Assembly: GCA_963719345.1 (NCBI GenBank)
Contig: CAVRCA010000003.1
Span: forward strand, 1 to 64,000
Direction: 5' to 3'
Length of the DNA stretch: 64,000 nt
DNA from: CAVRCA01 sp963719345
GTDB taxonomy: Bacteria; Pseudomonadota; Alphaproteobacteria; Acetobacterales; Acetobacteraceae
Positions 10,424 to 19,883 of this stretch are shown here, one piece after another. How positions within the stretch are numbered: position 1 is the stretch's first letter; each line of letters begins with the position of its first letter. The position numbers and the translations under genes were made by a program. The notes beneath the pieces were generated by a model. That model searched no databases. It was not told where the DNA came from and saw nothing but the letters and a program-made list of their open reading frames with translations.

Positions 10424-11418
10424 TTATTGCTGTGCAACAAGTCGATCCAAAAGATATATGAATTGATTGAGTTTTTCTCTTGGAACCACTGCTCCACATG
10501 CTTTTTCGTGTCCTCCACCGCTTCCACCTACTTCTGAACTAATCTGATTTACCACTCTTCCTAAATGCACTTTACAGGATTTGTTGCCACGTATAGAAAA
10601 AATATAGGAATCAATTTCGTCTTTTAACTTATAGACCATTGCAACTGGCTTTTCTGAGATACCCAAGACAAAGTTGACAATCATACTGGCAGATAATGCC
10701 GAATTATTTTGCGCATACGCAATGTTGTCGGATTTACTTATAGATCCTTCTATTTTCTTAATAGCATCAGAGACCTTTCGGGCGTACCTTTCTGCTATAG
10801 AGAAACCACCTTCTACATCGTGAGGATATTTCATACCTGAAAGGAAATTGACAAGCTCAATTAGAAATACGTCGTCATGCTGTTTAGCCGAGATCATATA
10901 GGAAAGCACAGTAGATTCCAACATTAGAAATTGCCTATCAAATCGCGATACAATAGCAGAAGCGATAGGCTTATTTTCCATATAGTCGGTCAATGAACTA
11001 GCAGCCGCAAAAAAGCGGCATGTGGCTTTAATTTCTTTTTGAATTTGTTGTATATTTGTACGCTGCTGCATTCTTCAACCGAGTGAATCAGCAATACTCC
11101 TATTTTCTTTAGTGCGATAATGCTGTCTCGATTTAGGTCATGATGATCAATATATGTGACCTTAGCGCCATTTGAGATAATTTTACTGACTATCTCTATA
11201 AATTCTCCCTCATTTTTTTTACTCAAACCCAAATCGCTAACAAAAATTCGATCAAGTTTAGGTAAAAAGTCGGGAACAGCCAGTTTATCGAGTGTAGAGA
11301 TAATATTAGGGTAATCGACCAAGATGATAGTTTTGGCATTAAACGCTGCCTTGATCAATACAGCAGATAATATACCATCGACATCCTCTTTATGTGAAAG
11401 GCACGCCGTTATAGACAT
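10424..11418 (-). CDS. DHH/DHHA1-family phosphoesterase, frameshifted
   Basis: Metal-dependent phosphoesterase related to RecJ and nano-RNases. The N-terminus has SHKEDVDGILSAVLI (the HxDxDG metal motif), then SDLGLSKKNEGEF and the signature VTYIDHHDLN. After a shift near 11010 the C-terminal DHHA1 domain ends with GGSGGGHEKACGAVVPREKL, the GGGH substrate motif. Total about 330 residues. Whether the substrate is DNA, RNA or a cyclic dinucleotide cannot be said. Confidence 0.75.
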
Positions 11419-11505
11419 CTTTTGGTTTCATACAAAAATTCCTAAATTTAAGTTGTGCGTACGAATGGCGTTTAGTGTCTAACACACCCCTAGTTTCATT
11501 GTTTA

Positions 11506-11787
11506 TTGATAATGCCTCTTTGCAATCGAGCTAAAAAAATCTTCCTTCCTAGGAGGTATCGTTTGCATCCTAAAGACGATATAGACATGCACGAGTCGAT
11601 ACAGCGAGGCACTGGGAGTATGGTTGGAGCCAAATGTCGTGATATAGTTCCTAGCCTTGGAGATAGCGCTCAGCCCGTTCCAAAATGCCCGGAGGGACTA
11701 GTTACCGAAAGATATGGTCTTGCACTCAGAATAGTACAGTTCGAGAAGGATCTCGAAGAGCCAGCCCAGGTAGGGTTAGAATACTAG
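11506..11787 (+). CDS. Hypothetical protein
   Basis: Not recognised. A 93-residue open frame, basic at the start (CNRAKKIFLPRRYRLHPKDD) and acidic at the end, with two cysteines and no membrane segment. It stands alone on the plus strand between two minus-strand genes. Frame length is only modest, so it may be spurious or half of a frameshifted gene. Confidence 0.35.
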   Translation: MIMPLCNRAKKIFLPRRYRLHPKDDIDMHESIQRGTGSMVGAKCRDIVPSLGDSAQPVPKCPEGLVTERYGLALRIVQFEKDLEEPAQVGLEY

Positions 11788-11834
11788 ACCTAAATAATAC
11801 AAATAACAAGAAGAATGAACCTTAGGCCCTGGAC

Positions 11835-12958
11835 CTATTCTCGATTGTCTGACACGCAGCAGGACTTGTTCTTTCCTATCAACGGTTTGACTTTTATCGT
11901 TAGCTTAAAACTCGTCAAAATATCTTTACATCTGTTACGGATGGTAACTTCAGTCACTCCGGACAAGCTTGATAAATCTATCTGTAGAAGATTGACTCCC
12001 AGTAGAATTGCAGCCAGATAAATATACGCTACCGGCCAGCCCGTTTGGAGATTTGCCATCTGCAAGAAGGTGGTTGTTGGACTTGTGAGTTATCTCAATC
12101 GCCAGTCTCTCTACCTTGGCTTCAATCCTGGCCATGTTTGCGAGTTTGGCTATGTAATGATCAATTGTAAGCGTTACCGGAATTGGGGGTGACGTTACCG
12201 TGGTTGCTGCGCTTGCTGAAATTGATACTGATTCGGAGCTTACAACTGCTTCTGCCAATGCCGGGAAATGACTAGACAATGATGCAGAAATGCGTGGGTT
12301 GTACCGTAAAGACGCCCATCTCCATGACCATCATCCTATAGTATTTCGAAGATAGTTTTAGGCTAGACCTATCCTTCTGAGTAATGCCAGTTGCTTCCAC
12401 GATTTCTTCTAACGACCTCACTACAGAGCATCTTTTACAGGCTAGGTAAATTGTTGCTGCTCCCATGGAGTTGATAGATTTTCCTTTTGCCCCACTCCTG
12501 CTCTCAAAATTTCGATAGATCATCGCTGCTGTTTCCACCAGTATCTTCGGAAAACACATCGTTGAACAAGTTTCGTTAATCCTGGATAACACGTTTGAGA
12601 GCCTTCTCTGTTTCGGGGAAGCTACTCTTATCCTTGAATGCCATTTCCTCATGCTATTCATCTGTTCTGCCATTTGGCAGTCAATTGATTTGCCGCTGTA
12701 ATCCTTCGAACCAAAACCAATCTCGGTTCGTAAACCGTAATCGTGTAATGAAAGGCTTGTGTATCCGCTAGCACGTGTATTCTTTGACCTTTCTTCAAAG
12801 TCAGAGGAATTGCTTTCAGGACCATAATCGTCAACCTGATCCATGACTACATAACCACATTTTTGACAAATGTATTCACCTATGTTGTAATCATGTATGA
12901 GCCCAGATTCGCACTCAGGACACTGCGTATAATATTCTGTTGAATTCAAATATATCAC
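11835..12958 (-). CDS. tfb: Transcription initiation factor TFB (TFIIB), frameshifted
   Basis: Recruits RNA polymerase to TBP-bound promoters. The N-terminal zinc ribbon has CPECESG ... CQKCGYV, followed by the B-reader/linker region and the first cyclin fold (KQRRLSNVLSRINETCSTMC, NSMGAATIYLACKRCSVVRS). After shifts near 12280 and 12040 the second cyclin fold ends with VTEVTIRNRCKDILTSFKLT. Between the two folds lies a Ser/Ala/Thr/Pro-rich run (VSSESVSISASAATTVTSPP) that is longer than a usual TFB linker. Thaumarchaeota carry several TFB paralogues; which one this is cannot be told here. Confidence 0.85.
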
Positions 12959-13433
12959 TACGTCATTGTGTTAGGTACCGATATGATTCGCATTCCTGCT
13001 CTTCTGGTCATAAAGTTAAATTTTGACCTGTCGAGAAATTTGTTATGCAAATTCAAACCCCTTCTATCGACAATCTTACCCATATTACCTAAATTATTAA
13101 ACATTTTTCGGTTGCTTAGTTTATAAAAAATAAGCCTTGTTAGATGAGTTATATTTTTCTGGAACAACACACCCGTTCAGGAGTAGGAGAGGATTATTCT
13201 ATTTATTTAGCATGGTCATAACAATTTACCATAATTAGAAATATTTCTAGTCCCTGATATCAGCAACCGAACCGTCTAATTTAGATTTGACATGAGATAG
13301 ATAATGAGTCTAATTCTGGATGAAAAAACATTTTTGTCTTTGATATATTACAAAAATTGACAATCAGGCTTATTATCTCACAGATACATCTAAAACATGA
13401 AAGAATCTAGCGACGAAATGAAATGTACGAAAC
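12959..13433. other. Intergenic stretch, no gene recognised
   Basis: AT-rich DNA upstream of tfb. A 70-codon reverse-strand frame at 12958-13170 has no family features and abuts the tfb start, so I do not call it. A TATA-like GATATATT lies near 13340, about 95 bases before the small membrane protein. No repeats or RNA structure were recognised. Confidence 0.4.
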
Positions 13434-13685
13434 TTGCCGTATACGGAAGCTGTAGGGGAGAGCGGGTTGTCTAGAAGACTTGCAATCTTTGCTTTTTGGT
13501 TTCTAGGATTTGGCATAGGCTTTCTTGGATATCTATCCCTTCCGAGCATCGCGCAATGGTTTGCTATGGCCATACCAAATTTCCTGAACCAAGCAGTAAT
13601 TGGAGCGCTAATTGCAGGAGTTGTCGGATCAGCAGTTAGTACGTTTTCGATAGTAACATGGGCTAACAGAAGCACAGCGGTCTAA
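13434..13685 (+). CDS. Small two-helix membrane protein
   Basis: Not recognised as a named family. The 83-residue frame has two clear hydrophobic helices, FAFWFLGFGIGFLGYLSLP and FLNQAVIGALIAGVVGSAVS, and so is an integral membrane protein. The listed start is a TTG. An ATG at 13397 in another frame (MKESSDEMKCTKLAVYG) suggests that the true N-terminus may be displaced by a one-base error. Confidence 0.5.
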   Translation: MPYTEAVGESGLSRRLAIFAFWFLGFGIGFLGYLSLPSIAQWFAMAIPNFLNQAVIGALIAGVVGSAVSTFSIVTWANRSTAV

Positions 13686-14155
13686 CCTCCACTTCTGAGC
13701 TATCCTGCGTTTCTCGGGCCCCACAGACCCTTCTTCTTAACTGTTGGCAAATGTTACGGGAGAGCATTCAACCGAATTCATTGAACTGAGATCGACCTAG
13801 AAGCTTTTTGAACCAGTCGAAACAGAAGATACAGTAATGCACACTTACAAAAAAGACGGAGACAGATTATCTGTCCACTAGAAGACCGATTTAGAATATC
13901 TCAACTTTATTACAAGCAAGTCGTATCCGCAGTCCGAGAGAAGTATGTAGTTATCCCTAGGGCTTCAACACCTCTTATCGTTACCCCCTCAAGCCTGTTC
14001 ATGTCCAAAGAATATGTACTAATACATAGATCATGTCACTATAGGGATGTATGGAAGAGGACCTCCGAGAGTCGAATCAAGGCCTTCGATCAGATGGTTA
14101 TAGGGACAGAGTGATCAAGACGAATTAGGTTGAATTCAAAAAAGGCGCATGCATA
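13686..14155. other. Unassigned stretch, possible broken gene on the plus strand
   Basis: No intact gene. A plus-strand frame without stops runs from about 13864 to a TGA at 14112-14114 and reads protein-like (RISQLYYKQVVSAVREKYVV, then PRASTPLIVTPSSLF). An adjacent frame upstream contains FEPVETEDTVMHTYKKDGDR. In view of the error pattern of this half, a real gene may be hidden here. I do not recognise its family. Confidence 0.3.
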
Positions 14156-15141
14156 TCAAGCAGGAGAAAAGAGTGCGACATTGAACCACTTTTTTTCATC
14201 GGCAAAATTTCTCTTTAGTATAAATTGGCTGTCCTCTGCCATTTGTTTTATCTCCTCCGCAGAATACTTGTACGAATTTTCAGTGTGGATAGTCTCATTC
14301 TTATCAAAGCTAAAGGTCTGACCTAATCTGCCTACGTATACCTGCTGATCTTTGGTCGATACTAGATGCATTTCGACCCTTTTGTAGGAAGAATTGTAAA
14401 AAGCTGGTGAACGAAGCTATCGAGATTAAACTCTCCTCTTAATTCTCTATTTATTCGAGTCAATAGATTTAAATTAAACCTCGCTGTTATACCCTCCTTG
14501 TCATTATAAGTCCCCTCCAAAACGTTTTTGTTCTTGTGAAGATCGATACCAAGTAAGAGATCATCACTCTCCTCCATTCTACTTCTTAAATTTCTAAGGA
14601 AAGCTACAGATTCATTTGGTTCAAAATTCCCGATGCTAGATCCTAGGAAAATTATCAATTTTTTGTCAGGGATTTGGCGATCGGCGGCAATCAAACTATT
14701 TGCTTTATCAATGCCATCAATATAATCTGAGGAAATTCCTATCGTTCGAAGACTAGAAAAGTCGGCAGAAAGGTTATATATTGTTTCACGCAACATCGCC
14801 TGGGAAACGTCCACAGGAAAATAATATAAACTCGGCTGTCTTAAGAGAACCTTCTGGATAAGGATTCTCGTTTTGCTGGAACTGCCACTTCCAAGTTCAA
14901 TAATACTTATCTTTTTCTTGCCATGCATCCAGACCATTTCTGTAGAATGTTGTCTTAATATCGCTGCCTCCGTCCGCCATGGATAATACTCTGGTTGACG
15001 ACAAATTGCTTCAAAGAGCTGTGATCCCGCACTATCATAAAGATACTTTGGATTAACCCGCTTCTGGTCCTTGGCTCCTAGTCCTTCTTGGATGTTTCGA
15101 ACAAAGGCCTCATCTAGCTGAGGTTCACTTGTATTAGACAT
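14156..15141 (-). CDS. egtD: EgtD-like L-histidine N-alpha-methyltransferase, frameshifted
   Basis: SAM-dependent methyltransferase of the EgtD family (Methyltransf_33), which trimethylates histidine to hercynine, the first step to ergothioneine. The N-terminus has RVNPKYLYDSAGSQLFEAIC and the family phrase PEYYPWRTEAAIL. The SAM site is SIIELGSGSSSKTRILI, and LIIFLGSSIGNF follows. After a shift near 14370 the C-terminus continues RVEMHLVSTKDQQVYV and ends WFNVALFSPA. No EgtB or other ergothioneine gene is adjacent, so the final product is uncertain. Confidence 0.8.
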
Positions 15142-15238
15142 TATGATTCATCTTGCACCTGTCGCGACGACTCCAAGAATGGCTGTGAAATAAACCATGC
15201 GATAGCTAATACAGCCTGTCAAAGTATTTAACAATAAT

Positions 15239-15484
15239 CTATCCTTCTTCCGATTCGCCCAAGACCCCTATAACAGTGCTATTCCGGTATAAGACATCGC
15301 TAAGCTTGATCGCCAGTAATAATTTGGCATTGTCTGCGTAGTCTGTTAAAATTAGTGTACCTAGCACATATGGGAGGTCCCAAATTAGCTCAAATTTAGG
15401 GTGCGCGGGATTTTTTACAATTCTTGATGAGACCTGTGCTCGGATATGGATCCAATACAATAAGATTACAGACTCATTGTCCAA
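15239..15484 (-). CDS. Hypothetical protein
   Basis: Not recognised. The frame gives about 81 residues, including PKFELIWDLPYVLGTLILTD and LLAIKLSDVLYRNSTVIGVL. The frame stays open upstream (LLVGKYKKSFRIIHKYLDNE) to about 15560 without an ATG, so the start may be displaced by a sequence error. It lies on the strand opposite pyrD, with which it shares the upstream region. Confidence 0.45.
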   Translation of the reverse strand: MDNESVILLYWIHIRAQVSSRIVKNPAHPKFELIWDLPYVLGTLILTDYADNAKLLLAIKLSDVLYRNSTVIGVLGESEEG

Positions 15485-15603
15485 GTACTTGTGTATTATG
15501 CGGAAGCTTTTCTTGTACTTGCCAACTAAGAGATTTCGTTGTAGCTGGTGAGTACTGACGATGAACTAGTCGCGCAACTGAGATACTCGAATGGTGTAAA
15601 TTA

Positions 15604-16539
15604 TTGAGAGGAAAGAGACAGAGAGAACATGATAGAACGCTTTCCATAAACATCGCAGGTATGGAGCTGCGTAATCCTACTATGCTAGCTTCTGGTTTTT
15701 TAGGTATTTCTCAAGCTATTTTCAACAGGCTTTACAACGCAGATGTTGGAGCGATAGTGAGCAAATCAATAAGCTGCGAGCCCATGGAAGGTTATCGAAA
15801 TCCTACTGCAGTATGTTTGGAAGGCGGGAGTTATCTGAATGCTGTGGGTCTTGCCAACCCTGGAGCAGATGCATTTGCGAGTGAAATTGCCTCCAACCCA
15901 TATGTTCCGATAATAATCAGCTTGGTTGGTTCATCTCATGACGATTTTCCAAAAATAATAAATAAATTCGATGACCTAAATATTCTTGGATACGAAATTA
16001 ATCTATCATGTCCTCATGTAGCCAAAATGGGCATGGAGGTAGGGGAGGATCCAGATATGGTGACAAAGGTTGTAAAGACCGTAAAGTCTCATACACTCAA
16101 GCCGGTTATCGTTAAAGTTGGCATTGGAAATGTAGACCTCCTCGATATTGCAAGGGCCGCAAACGATGCAGGAGCTAATGCGATTACAGCAATTAATACA
16201 ATTCGTGCCATGACTATCGACATTGAAAGTGGAATCCCGGTCCTGAGTAATAAAATTGGCGGCCTGTCGGGCAAATCAGTGAAAACCATTGCCATCAGAT
16301 GTGTTTATGAAATTTCTAAAAATGTCTCGGTACCGGTGATTGGTTGTGGTGGAATATTCAGCTGGGAAGATGCTGTTGAGTTCATGCTCGCCGGGGCATC
16401 AGCGATACAGCTTGGTAGTGTGATTGGTCACGAGGGATTTGGGGCATTCCAGAAAATCTGTTTGGGCCTTAAAAGATACTTAGAAAGGAAGGGAATGAAG
16501 AACCTCACGGAGTTAGTAGGACTTGCCCATAAATATTGA
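15604..16539 (+). CDS. pyrD: Dihydroorotate dehydrogenase, class 1B catalytic subunit
   Basis: Oxidises dihydroorotate to orotate in pyrimidine synthesis, passing electrons through FMN to PyrK. The intact 311-residue TIM barrel shows NPTMLASGFLG near the start, the catalytic-cysteine motif NLSCPH (about residue 137), NTIRAM and SNKIGGLSG in the FMN region, and IGCGGIFSWEDA plus AIQLGS phosphate-binding loops. The initiator is probably TTG at 15604; an ATG at 15661 is an alternative. It overlaps pyrK by 17 bases. Confidence 0.92.
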   Translation: MRGKRQREHDRTLSINIAGMELRNPTMLASGFLGISQAIFNRLYNADVGAIVSKSISCEPMEGYRNPTAVCLEGGSYLNAVGLANPGADAFASEIASNPYVPIIISLVGSSHDDFPKIINKFDDLNILGYEINLSCPHVAKMGMEVGEDPDMVTKVVKTVKSHTLKPVIVKVGIGNVDLLDIARAANDAGANAITAINTIRAMTIDIESGIPVLSNKIGGLSGKSVKTIAIRCVYEISKNVSVPVIGCGGIFSWEDAVEFMLAGASAIQLGSVIGHEGFGAFQKICLGLKRYLERKGMKNLTELVGLAHKY

Positions 16540-17344
16540 CATCATAAGAAGCGTGTTTATTGAACGGGTGCTAAATGAAACAGCTAGTGTCAAGACTATC
16601 CTCTTTAAGGATCGAGTTTCTTCCAAGGCTGATCCCGGCCAATTCCTTATGGTTTGGATTCCGGGGGTCGAAGAGCTACCGATGAGCGTTATGGTTGCTG
16701 ACGAAGAAGACAGCGCCGCGATCACAATACGCAGGAAGGGAATTGGGTCGACGGCACTGTTCAATAAGCGAATTGGTGAGATGCTTGGGATTCGTGGGCC
16801 TTATGGCAACAAATTCAAGATTGCGCCGAATGCAAGAACGGTGCTACTGGTTGGTGGAGGAACAGGGCTTGTGCCTTTAATTAGACTAGCCGCAAAACTG
16901 AACGAAATGAGAATTTGTTGCACACTGATAATTGGGGCAAGTTCAAAAAGAGAAGTATTTTTTGAAAATACAGCTGATGCTATTCTGAGTGATACTAAAC
17001 ACAAGATAATAGTCAGTACGGAAAACGGTGATTATGGATTTAAAGGAAATGCGACTGATGCCATGGCTCAAGTTCTCAAAGAAGAAACGTTCGATAGTGT
17101 GTATACATGTGGTCCGGAATTAATGATGAAAACGGTTTTAGATATTGCATCTGCGTATTCCCTACCTATTCAAGCCAGTCTTGAACGACATATGAAATGT
17201 GGAATAGGGATTTGTGCTAGTTGTTGTATTGAAGATAAACTCGTTTGTAAAGACGGTACAGTATTCTGTGAAAAGCAATTATCTAAACTGAATGAATTCG
17301 GCATGTTTTACAGGGACAAAACTGGACGAAAAATTGTATACTAA
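16523..17344 (+). CDS. pyrK: Dihydroorotate dehydrogenase electron-transfer subunit
   Basis: Iron-sulfur flavoprotein that accepts electrons from PyrD and passes them to NAD. The 273-residue frame is intact. A ferredoxin-reductase FAD domain comes first (KADPGQFLMVWIPGVEELPM, then GIRGPYGNKFKI), followed by the NAD-binding run VLLVGGGTGLVPLIRLA. The C-terminal [2Fe-2S] site is MKCGIGICASCCIEDKLVCK with a final Cys in VFCEKQ. The overlap with pyrD supports one transcript and coupled translation. Confidence 0.9.
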   Translation: MPINIDIIRSVFIERVLNETASVKTILFKDRVSSKADPGQFLMVWIPGVEELPMSVMVADEEDSAAITIRRKGIGSTALFNKRIGEMLGIRGPYGNKFKIAPNARTVLLVGGGTGLVPLIRLAAKLNEMRICCTLIIGASSKREVFFENTADAILSDTKHKIIVSTENGDYGFKGNATDAMAQVLKEETFDSVYTCGPELMMKTVLDIASAYSLPIQASLERHMKCGIGICASCCIEDKLVCKDGTVFCEKQLSKLNEFGMFYRDKTGRKIVY

Positions 17345-17529
17345 AGTACCCGTATCTATCTGTGTATTGTTTCATAGTTATCATTCTCCTGACGCCTTCT
17401 GCAGAGTTTCGTGGACACCCAAAGTTCTGTTGGTGACTGCCTGACTCGTAAGGCCGGTTCCGTCCTCACGCTGAGGGATCAGCAAGTGGCATGAGGAGAT
17501 AGTTACCTTTGCAATGATTGCGGTCATAT

Positions 17530-18324
17530 TTAATCTTGCACTCTGGGAGCAAGATAGAAGTGAATTCTCCCTACGTTAGCCATTCTAAATTCCAACCTCA
17601 GCGGCATTTTAGTTGAATATTCCGCTCGCAATTGATCCTCCTGCTCCACTTACGGCTTTTGTGATTTTCGTCAAATAATCGAGGCTGTAAGTTGCTTTGC
17701 TATTTTCTTTCACTTCTAGCTCTTCTAAACCCGCGCTTTCGGATTCCAAAATTATGTCCGCTTCACCTGAATCCCCCTTACCTGAGAATTCCACCCGCTT
17801 GGATTCCGATTCTATCAAAATGTATTCAGACACCACTTGGACGTCCGATAGAACTTTATCAAATGCAACCGCATTTAACACTATCTTGGAATTGAAATTC
17901 AACTTTGGCAATGGTGTCGAACTCGCAGAACTCTCGATGAGCCTTATTTTATATTCTCTTTTATAGCCATTATACATTTTAATATGCAACATGCTGTCCC
18001 CTCCCATACTTACCTCTATTGCGTCCCTCTTATCAGCTCGCTTGATCAATTTTGATAGTTCGTCGACCCTCACACCAAACTTTACTGAATCATCACATTC
18101 GTATCCCTCAAAGGTGGAATTAGGCCAATGAATATCTATAAGGGCCACGTGGGACGGGTCCATACCTCTGAATGAAATTCCCTCCACTGTGCTTCAAAAG
18201 TTGCTTCATCAACTAAAGTAGAGATTGCAGATACTATAACCTTCCATTCGTCTGGCGATCTTGTCTTAGCTACGAATACCAAACCTATTCTATCTTGTGG
18301 CTCTCACTTTCGGATTTTAAACAT
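17530..18324 (-). CDS. pcn: DNA polymerase sliding clamp (PCNA), frameshifted
   Basis: Ring-forming processivity factor for replication and repair. A likely ATG at 18324 (MFKIR) is followed after shifts by DEWKVIVSAISTLVDEATFE, then the long frame GISFRGMDPSHVALIDIHWP, LSKLIKRADKRDAIEV and the central loop. After a shift near 17615 the C-terminus reads MPLRLEFRM-like and ANVGRIHFYLAPRVQD, stopping at 17530-17532. Length of about 250 residues matches PCNA. It lies downstream of tfs and rpoL on the same strand. Confidence 0.85.
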
Positions 18325-18432
18325 TGCTGTGCTAAAAACAGGCAATCAAGTCATGAAAAAGCCTGCCCTGCAGACGAGAAACGTTTTTAGCGGGCAAAAA
18401 GATACGAGCACAAAAAATGACTTAAGATAAAA

Positions 18433-18771
18433 TTAACCATAATTTCTCCAAGTATGGCTACATTTTGTACAGCGATAAAATTGAGTGGTAGGTTCATCCG
18501 CAGACCTCGTCTGAAGCATCCACCAAAATGCTATATCATTTCCGCATCTCGGACAATCAATCGTTGTTGCTGGCAATGCATCCAATCCCTTCTCGGCCTC
18601 CATAATTTTGAGAGAGCTTTGGGAGGAACTATCTGCATTCCGTATCAAATTCCCTTTTACTAGCGTTTTTTCTTCTTCTCTCTCCACAATAAGACCACAT
18701 TTTGGACACGAGAGGATGCCTTCTTCAATCTTCGGTTTCATGCGTCTTTCACATTTAGGACAAAACTTCAC
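18433..18771 (-). CDS. Transcription factor S (TFS)
   Basis: Archaeal TFIIS-like cleavage factor that rescues backtracked RNA polymerase. The intact 112-residue protein has an N-terminal zinc ribbon (CPKCERR ... CPKCGLI) and a C-terminal ribbon (CPRCGNDIAFWWMLQTRSAD ... YRCTKCSHTWR). The RSADEP hairpin carries the acidic pair that reaches into the polymerase active site. It lies 10 bases downstream of rpoL. Confidence 0.93.
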   Translation of the reverse strand: MKFCPKCERRMKPKIEEGILSCPKCGLIVEREEEKTLVKGNLIRNADSSSQSSLKIMEAEKGLDALPATTIDCPRCGNDIAFWWMLQTRSADEPTTQFYRCTKCSHTWRNYG

Positions 18772-18781
18772 GAGGTTACAC

Positions 18782-19069
18782 CTAAGCTGAATATTTCTTT
18801 AAGGCATCCCTTATTTCGCTATTAAGCAATTTAATGTTCTCAGAAGCAGACATGCAGGCATCTTGAAACGCTTCCATAGACACCTTCTTCTTGGTTACGA
18901 CTCTAATGAGATAATCCTTGACTAGAGGATGCTTCAGAACTACTCCAGCAAATTCAACATTCTTCTCTTTAAGAAGTTCATGCTGTATGATGTACATCAC
19001 GGAAATGTCTTCGTCCTGGAGTTTTAATTCGATCTCACGATCTTTTATATCGACAATTTCTGCAAGCAT
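18782..19069 (-). CDS. rpoL: DNA-directed RNA polymerase subunit L (Rpo11)
   Basis: Rpb11 homologue that dimerises with subunit D to start polymerase assembly. The intact 95-residue frame shows the Rpb11 core: ELKLQDEDISVMYIIQHELL, then VEFAGVVLKHPLVKDYLIRV, ending in a helical tail. It forms a minus-strand rpoL-tfs-pcn cluster. Confidence 0.9.
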   Translation of the reverse strand: MLAEIVDIKDREIELKLQDEDISVMYIIQHELLKEKNVEFAGVVLKHPLVKDYLIRVVTKKKVSMEAFQDACMSASENIKLLNSEIRDALKKYSA

Positions 19070-19121
19070 CAGTCAGACAACTACTTATTGAGGATATAAA
19101 TGATACCATGAAGGCATCATT

Positions 19122-19646
19122 TTGAGAGACAGACAGAGTAGCATTACAAATATCATCCTGAACAAAACTCATCATGAAAATAAAACGAAAAAGGGCGAGC
19201 CGGTCACTTTGGATTTGGGTTTTAAGATTGACGGGAATATCCGAGAAGTTTTTAATCCGAAGATGTGGGAGACAGCGTACAATAAGCATGATAACGTATT
19301 CAGGATGTCCATATCCGTCGCGCTGAAGGTAAAAAGAAGGAAGATCTTCCTAACCAAGATTACAAGAAAGGCACCGATGTTCTGGACACGTAGCCCCAAG
19401 ATCCCATTTCGAATATGGGTATCGATTATTAGAGATGATACTCCGTTTTATCCCGTCACAATTGAAGAGGCAAAATCATTATTATTTGATATCAATAAAA
19501 TATTCAAGATAGATACGAATAATCTTAACCATGGGAACCACACAATCTACGCCGATATCAAAGTTTCTTGGGGGAGGCATTATTATACAGAACCTGAAGA
19601 AATCTCAATTGTTTCGAACACCATAGACTTGCATATCGAAGACTAA
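19122..19646 (+). CDS. Conserved-looking hypothetical protein
   Basis: Not recognised. The intact 174-residue frame is rich in beta-type segments (EPVTLDLGFKIDGNIREVFN, VFRMSISVALKVKRR, TIYADIKVSWGRHYYTEPEE) with no membrane helix and no cysteine. The closing pattern of short strands (ISIVSNTIDLHIED) suggests an all-beta fold, possibly immunoglobulin-like. It starts near 19122, divergent from rpoL. Confidence 0.55.
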   Translation: MRDRQSSITNIILNKTHHENKTKKGEPVTLDLGFKIDGNIREVFNPKMWETAYNKHDNVFRMSISVALKVKRRKIFLTKITRKAPMFWTRSPKIPFRIWVSIIRDDTPFYPVTIEEAKSLLFDINKIFKIDTNNLNHGNHTIYADIKVSWGRHYYTEPEEISIVSNTIDLHIED

Positions 19647-19883
19647 CTGCCATAAAAGACATCCCGTCAATGTCAGAGATGTGTTATAGTAGATAGCACT
19701 ATAAGACTGGCTGGGGTATTGCACGACGTCTTCGTGAAATAGTTACCAATTTTTTTCGCTAGGAGTGCGCCCTAGGTGTTACCCATTATATTGAGCTAAT
19801 CTCGAGTAACAAGTGTTAGGAGAGCTTCTGCTAGATAAATGAGAAGAGGTTTGTAACAAAAGTTCATTAATAGAAAGGATTTC

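Noticed and set aside
12958..13170. 70-codon reverse-strand frame upstream of tfb
   Set aside because: It has no family features, abuts the tfb start codon and lies where a promoter is expected.
17345..17529. Possible small RNA between pyrK and pcn
   Set aside because: Some GC-rich hairpin-like text (near 17,430-17,500) is present, but no box C/D, tRNA or known RNA signature could be confirmed.
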